This document shows positions 34,961-36,425 of a stretch of DNA of 36,425 nucleotides, piece after piece (position 1 is the stretch's first letter; every line of letters begins with the position of its first letter). The stretch is taken from assembly GCA_003209165.1 (NCBI GenBank), contig QCSL01000021.1, positions 1 to 36,425 of the forward strand, read 5' to 3'. The notes under the pieces were generated by a model that made no database searches, was not told the origin of the DNA, and saw only the letters and a list, made by a program, of their open reading frames with translations. The position numbers and the translations under genes are program-made. This DNA is from Synechococcus sp. AG-670-B23 (lineage in GTDB: Bacteria; Cyanobacteriota; Cyanobacteriia; PCC-6307; Cyanobiaceae).

Positions 34961-36425
34961 TCAGTCCTCCTGGTCGGGCTCTACCCAAGTGCTGGCTACA
35001 TGCAGTTCCTCCAGCTGCTTGTCAGCCACGCCCCCTGGGGCATTGGTCATCAGACAACGGGCCTGTTGGGTCTTGGGGAAGGCGATGGTGTCGCGGATCG
35101 ATTCCTCACTGGCCAGCAGCATCACCATGCGGTCCACACCGAAGGCCAGTCCGCCGTGGGGAGGTGCGCCCAGATCGAGAGCATCCATCAGGAAGCCGAA
35201 CTGTGCCCGGGCCTCCTCGAGGGGCAAGCCAACCGTCTGCAACACCTTTTGCTGCAGGGCGGAGTCGTGGATGCGCAGGGATCCGCCTCCGAGCTCAAGG
35301 CCGTTGAGTACAAGGTCATAGGCCTGGGCCCGGGCTCCAGGTAGGGTGCCGGCCCATTGGGAGGCATCACTGCCGAGATCCTCGGCATTGGGGGCGCAGA
35401 AGGGGTGGTGCAGGGCCTCATAACGGTTTTCATCGCTGTTGAACTCGAACATCGGGAAGTCCACCACCCAGAGGAAGTTCCACTGGTCGTTGTCCCGGTC
35501 GGCCTTGACCATGCCCAGCTTCTTGGCCAGGTACTGGCGCACCCTGTCAAGCGCCTTGTTCACCGTTGCGGTGTCGCCGGCGCCGAACAGCAGCAGGGTG
35601 CCGGGTTCCGCCCCGGTGCGGCTTAGTAGCTCCTGCTTCTGCTCATCGCTGAGGTTGTCCTTGATCGCACCGATGGTGTCGATCTCGCCGCCGTCGCGCA
35701 CGCGGATGAAGGCCAGGCCACCGGCACCGGCTTTCTGGGCTTCGCTGAATACGTCTCCGCCGGGCTTGATCCGCACGTTGGAGATGGCGTCGTTGCCGCC
35801 GGGAACAGCAATGCACTTCACCGCTCCGCCGGATTTCACTGCACCGCTGAACACCTTGAAGCCCATGTCTTTGACGATGGAGCTCACGTTGGTGAGCTCC
35901 ATGCCGTAGCGGGTGTCGGGCCGGTCGGTGCCGTAGCGCTCCATGGCTTTATGCCAGGTCATGCGGGGGAAGGGCCGCGGAAGTTCGATGCCCTTCACGG
36001 CCTTCCAGATGGCGCAGATCAGCGATTCATTCAGTTCCAGGATCTGCTCTTGATCCATGAAGCTCATCTCAATGTCCAGCTGGGTGAATTCCGGCTGGCG
36101 GTCGGCGCGTAGGTCTTCGTCGCGGAAGCAGCGTGCCACTTGGTAGTAGCGCTCGATGCCCCCCACCATCAGTAGCTGCTTGAACAACTGAGGGGATTGG
36201 GGCAGCGCGAACCATTCTCCGCCGCAGACCCGGCTGGGCAGCACATAGTCGCGGGCACCTTCAGGCGTGGAGCGGGTCAGCACCGGGGTCTCCACCTCGA
36301 TGAAACCTTCGTCTTCCAAAAAGCGACGGGCGGCTTGGATGGTCTGGGCTCGCAGCCGCAGGTTGTCGTTCATCCGCTTGCGGCGCAAATCCAAGTAACG
36401 GTGCCGAAGCCTTAGTTCTTCGCGG
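34961..36425 (-). CDS. aspS: Aspartyl-tRNA synthetase (N-terminal part outside window)
   Basis: The C-terminal 487 or so residues of a bacterial-type class II synthetase. The frame continues past the right edge ([15 protein letters not shown] reads in frame from 36424), so the apparent start at 36394 is not real and the OB-fold anticodon domain is missing only because the window ends. Class II motif 2 is [20 protein letters not shown] and motif 3 is [12 protein letters not shown]; the GAD insert typical of bacterial enzymes lies between. It attaches aspartate to tRNA-Asp, perhaps also tRNA-Asn. It is upstream of the sigma factor on the same strand, with about 100 bases between. Confidence 0.96.
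   Translation of the reverse strand, partial: REELRLRHRYLDLRRKRMNDNLRLRAQTIQAARRFLEDEGFIEVETPVLTRSTPEGARDYVLPSRVCGGEWFALPQSPQLFKQLLMVGGIERYYQVARCFRDEDLRADRQPEFTQLDIEMSFMDQEQILELNESLICAIWKAVKGIELPRPFPRMTWHKAMERYGTDRPDTRYGMELTNVSSIVKDMGFKVFSGAVKSGGAVKCIAVPGGNDAISNVRIKPGGDVFSEAQKAGAGGLAFIRVRDGGEIDTIGAIKDNLSDEQKQELLSRTGAEPGTLLLFGAGDTATVNKALDRVRQYLAKKLGMVKADRDNDQWNFLWVVDFPMFEFNSDENRYEALHHPFCAPNAEDLGSDASQWAGTLPGARAQAYDLVLNGLELGGGSLRIHDSALQQKVLQTVGLPLEEARAQFGFLMDALDLGAPPHGGLAFGVDRMVMLLASEESIRDTIAFPKTQQARCLMTNAPGGVADKQLEELHVASTWVEPDQED

Noticed and set aside
34961-36394. A short aspS lacking its anticodon domain
   Set aside because: The frame is open to the window edge and reads the usual RYLDLRR context, so the shortness is due to the window boundary.

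Overview
The window looks like chromosomal DNA of a marine picocyanobacterium of the Synechococcus (subcluster 5) type. Reasons: high-GC, densely packed genes; cyanobacteria-specific small families (DUF4278, DUF1830); a glucosylglycerate gene set; a complete urease set (ureDABC divergent from ureEFG) followed by urtABCDE; and a cyanobacterial group 2 sigma factor. I cannot name the strain from sequence alone. No rRNA, tRNA, CRISPR array, IS element or phage gene was found.

Layout. 1-6.4 kb: an unusual plus-strand cluster with the 3' part of a sodium:solute symporter (DUR3-like), a coupled 49-aa membrane peptide, an aspartate-carbamoyltransferase paralogue with an altered substrate loop, an asparagine-synthase-type amidotransferase, an N-carbamoyl-amino-acid hydrolase and a DUF1028 protein. 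6.4-7.1 kb: a terminator, a small conserved ORF and a DUF4278 gene. 7.2-13.1 kb: a class I glutamine amidotransferase, ureC, ureB, ureA and ureD on the minus strand; ureE, ureF and ureG on the plus strand. 13.1-18.4 kb: urtABCDE behind a candidate NtcA promoter, with a strong terminator-like hairpin between urtA and urtB. 18.5-21.9 kb: minus-strand fmdB, fmdA and amiF (two unrelated formamidases) plus a hypothetical exported protein. 22-23.3 kb: a second DUF4278 gene, a DUF1830 gene and an NblA-like 60-aa ORF. 23.3-27.1 kb: glucosylglycerate metabolism (gpgS, a GH13 phosphorylase, gpgP). 27.1-36.4 kb: housekeeping genes on the minus strand (pabC, pabB, queC, a hydroxyacid dehydrogenase, queE, pyrG, dps, a sigma factor and the 3' part of aspS).

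How it fits together. Roughly the first 22 kb is devoted to small organic nitrogen: uptake of urea (Urt, perhaps the symporter) and probably short amides, release of ammonia by urease and formamidases, and a neighbouring set of genes that appears to make and break carbamoyl/amide nitrogen. The most novel proposal is that the first cluster makes a carbamoylated amino-acid amide, for example an Nα-carbamoyl-glutamine-amide-like solute or nitrogen reserve. The second is a shared promoter box plus 5'-UTR hairpin with an identical 10-nt loop in front of two DUF4278 genes 15 kb apart. Both are inferences from sequence and need the checks listed.
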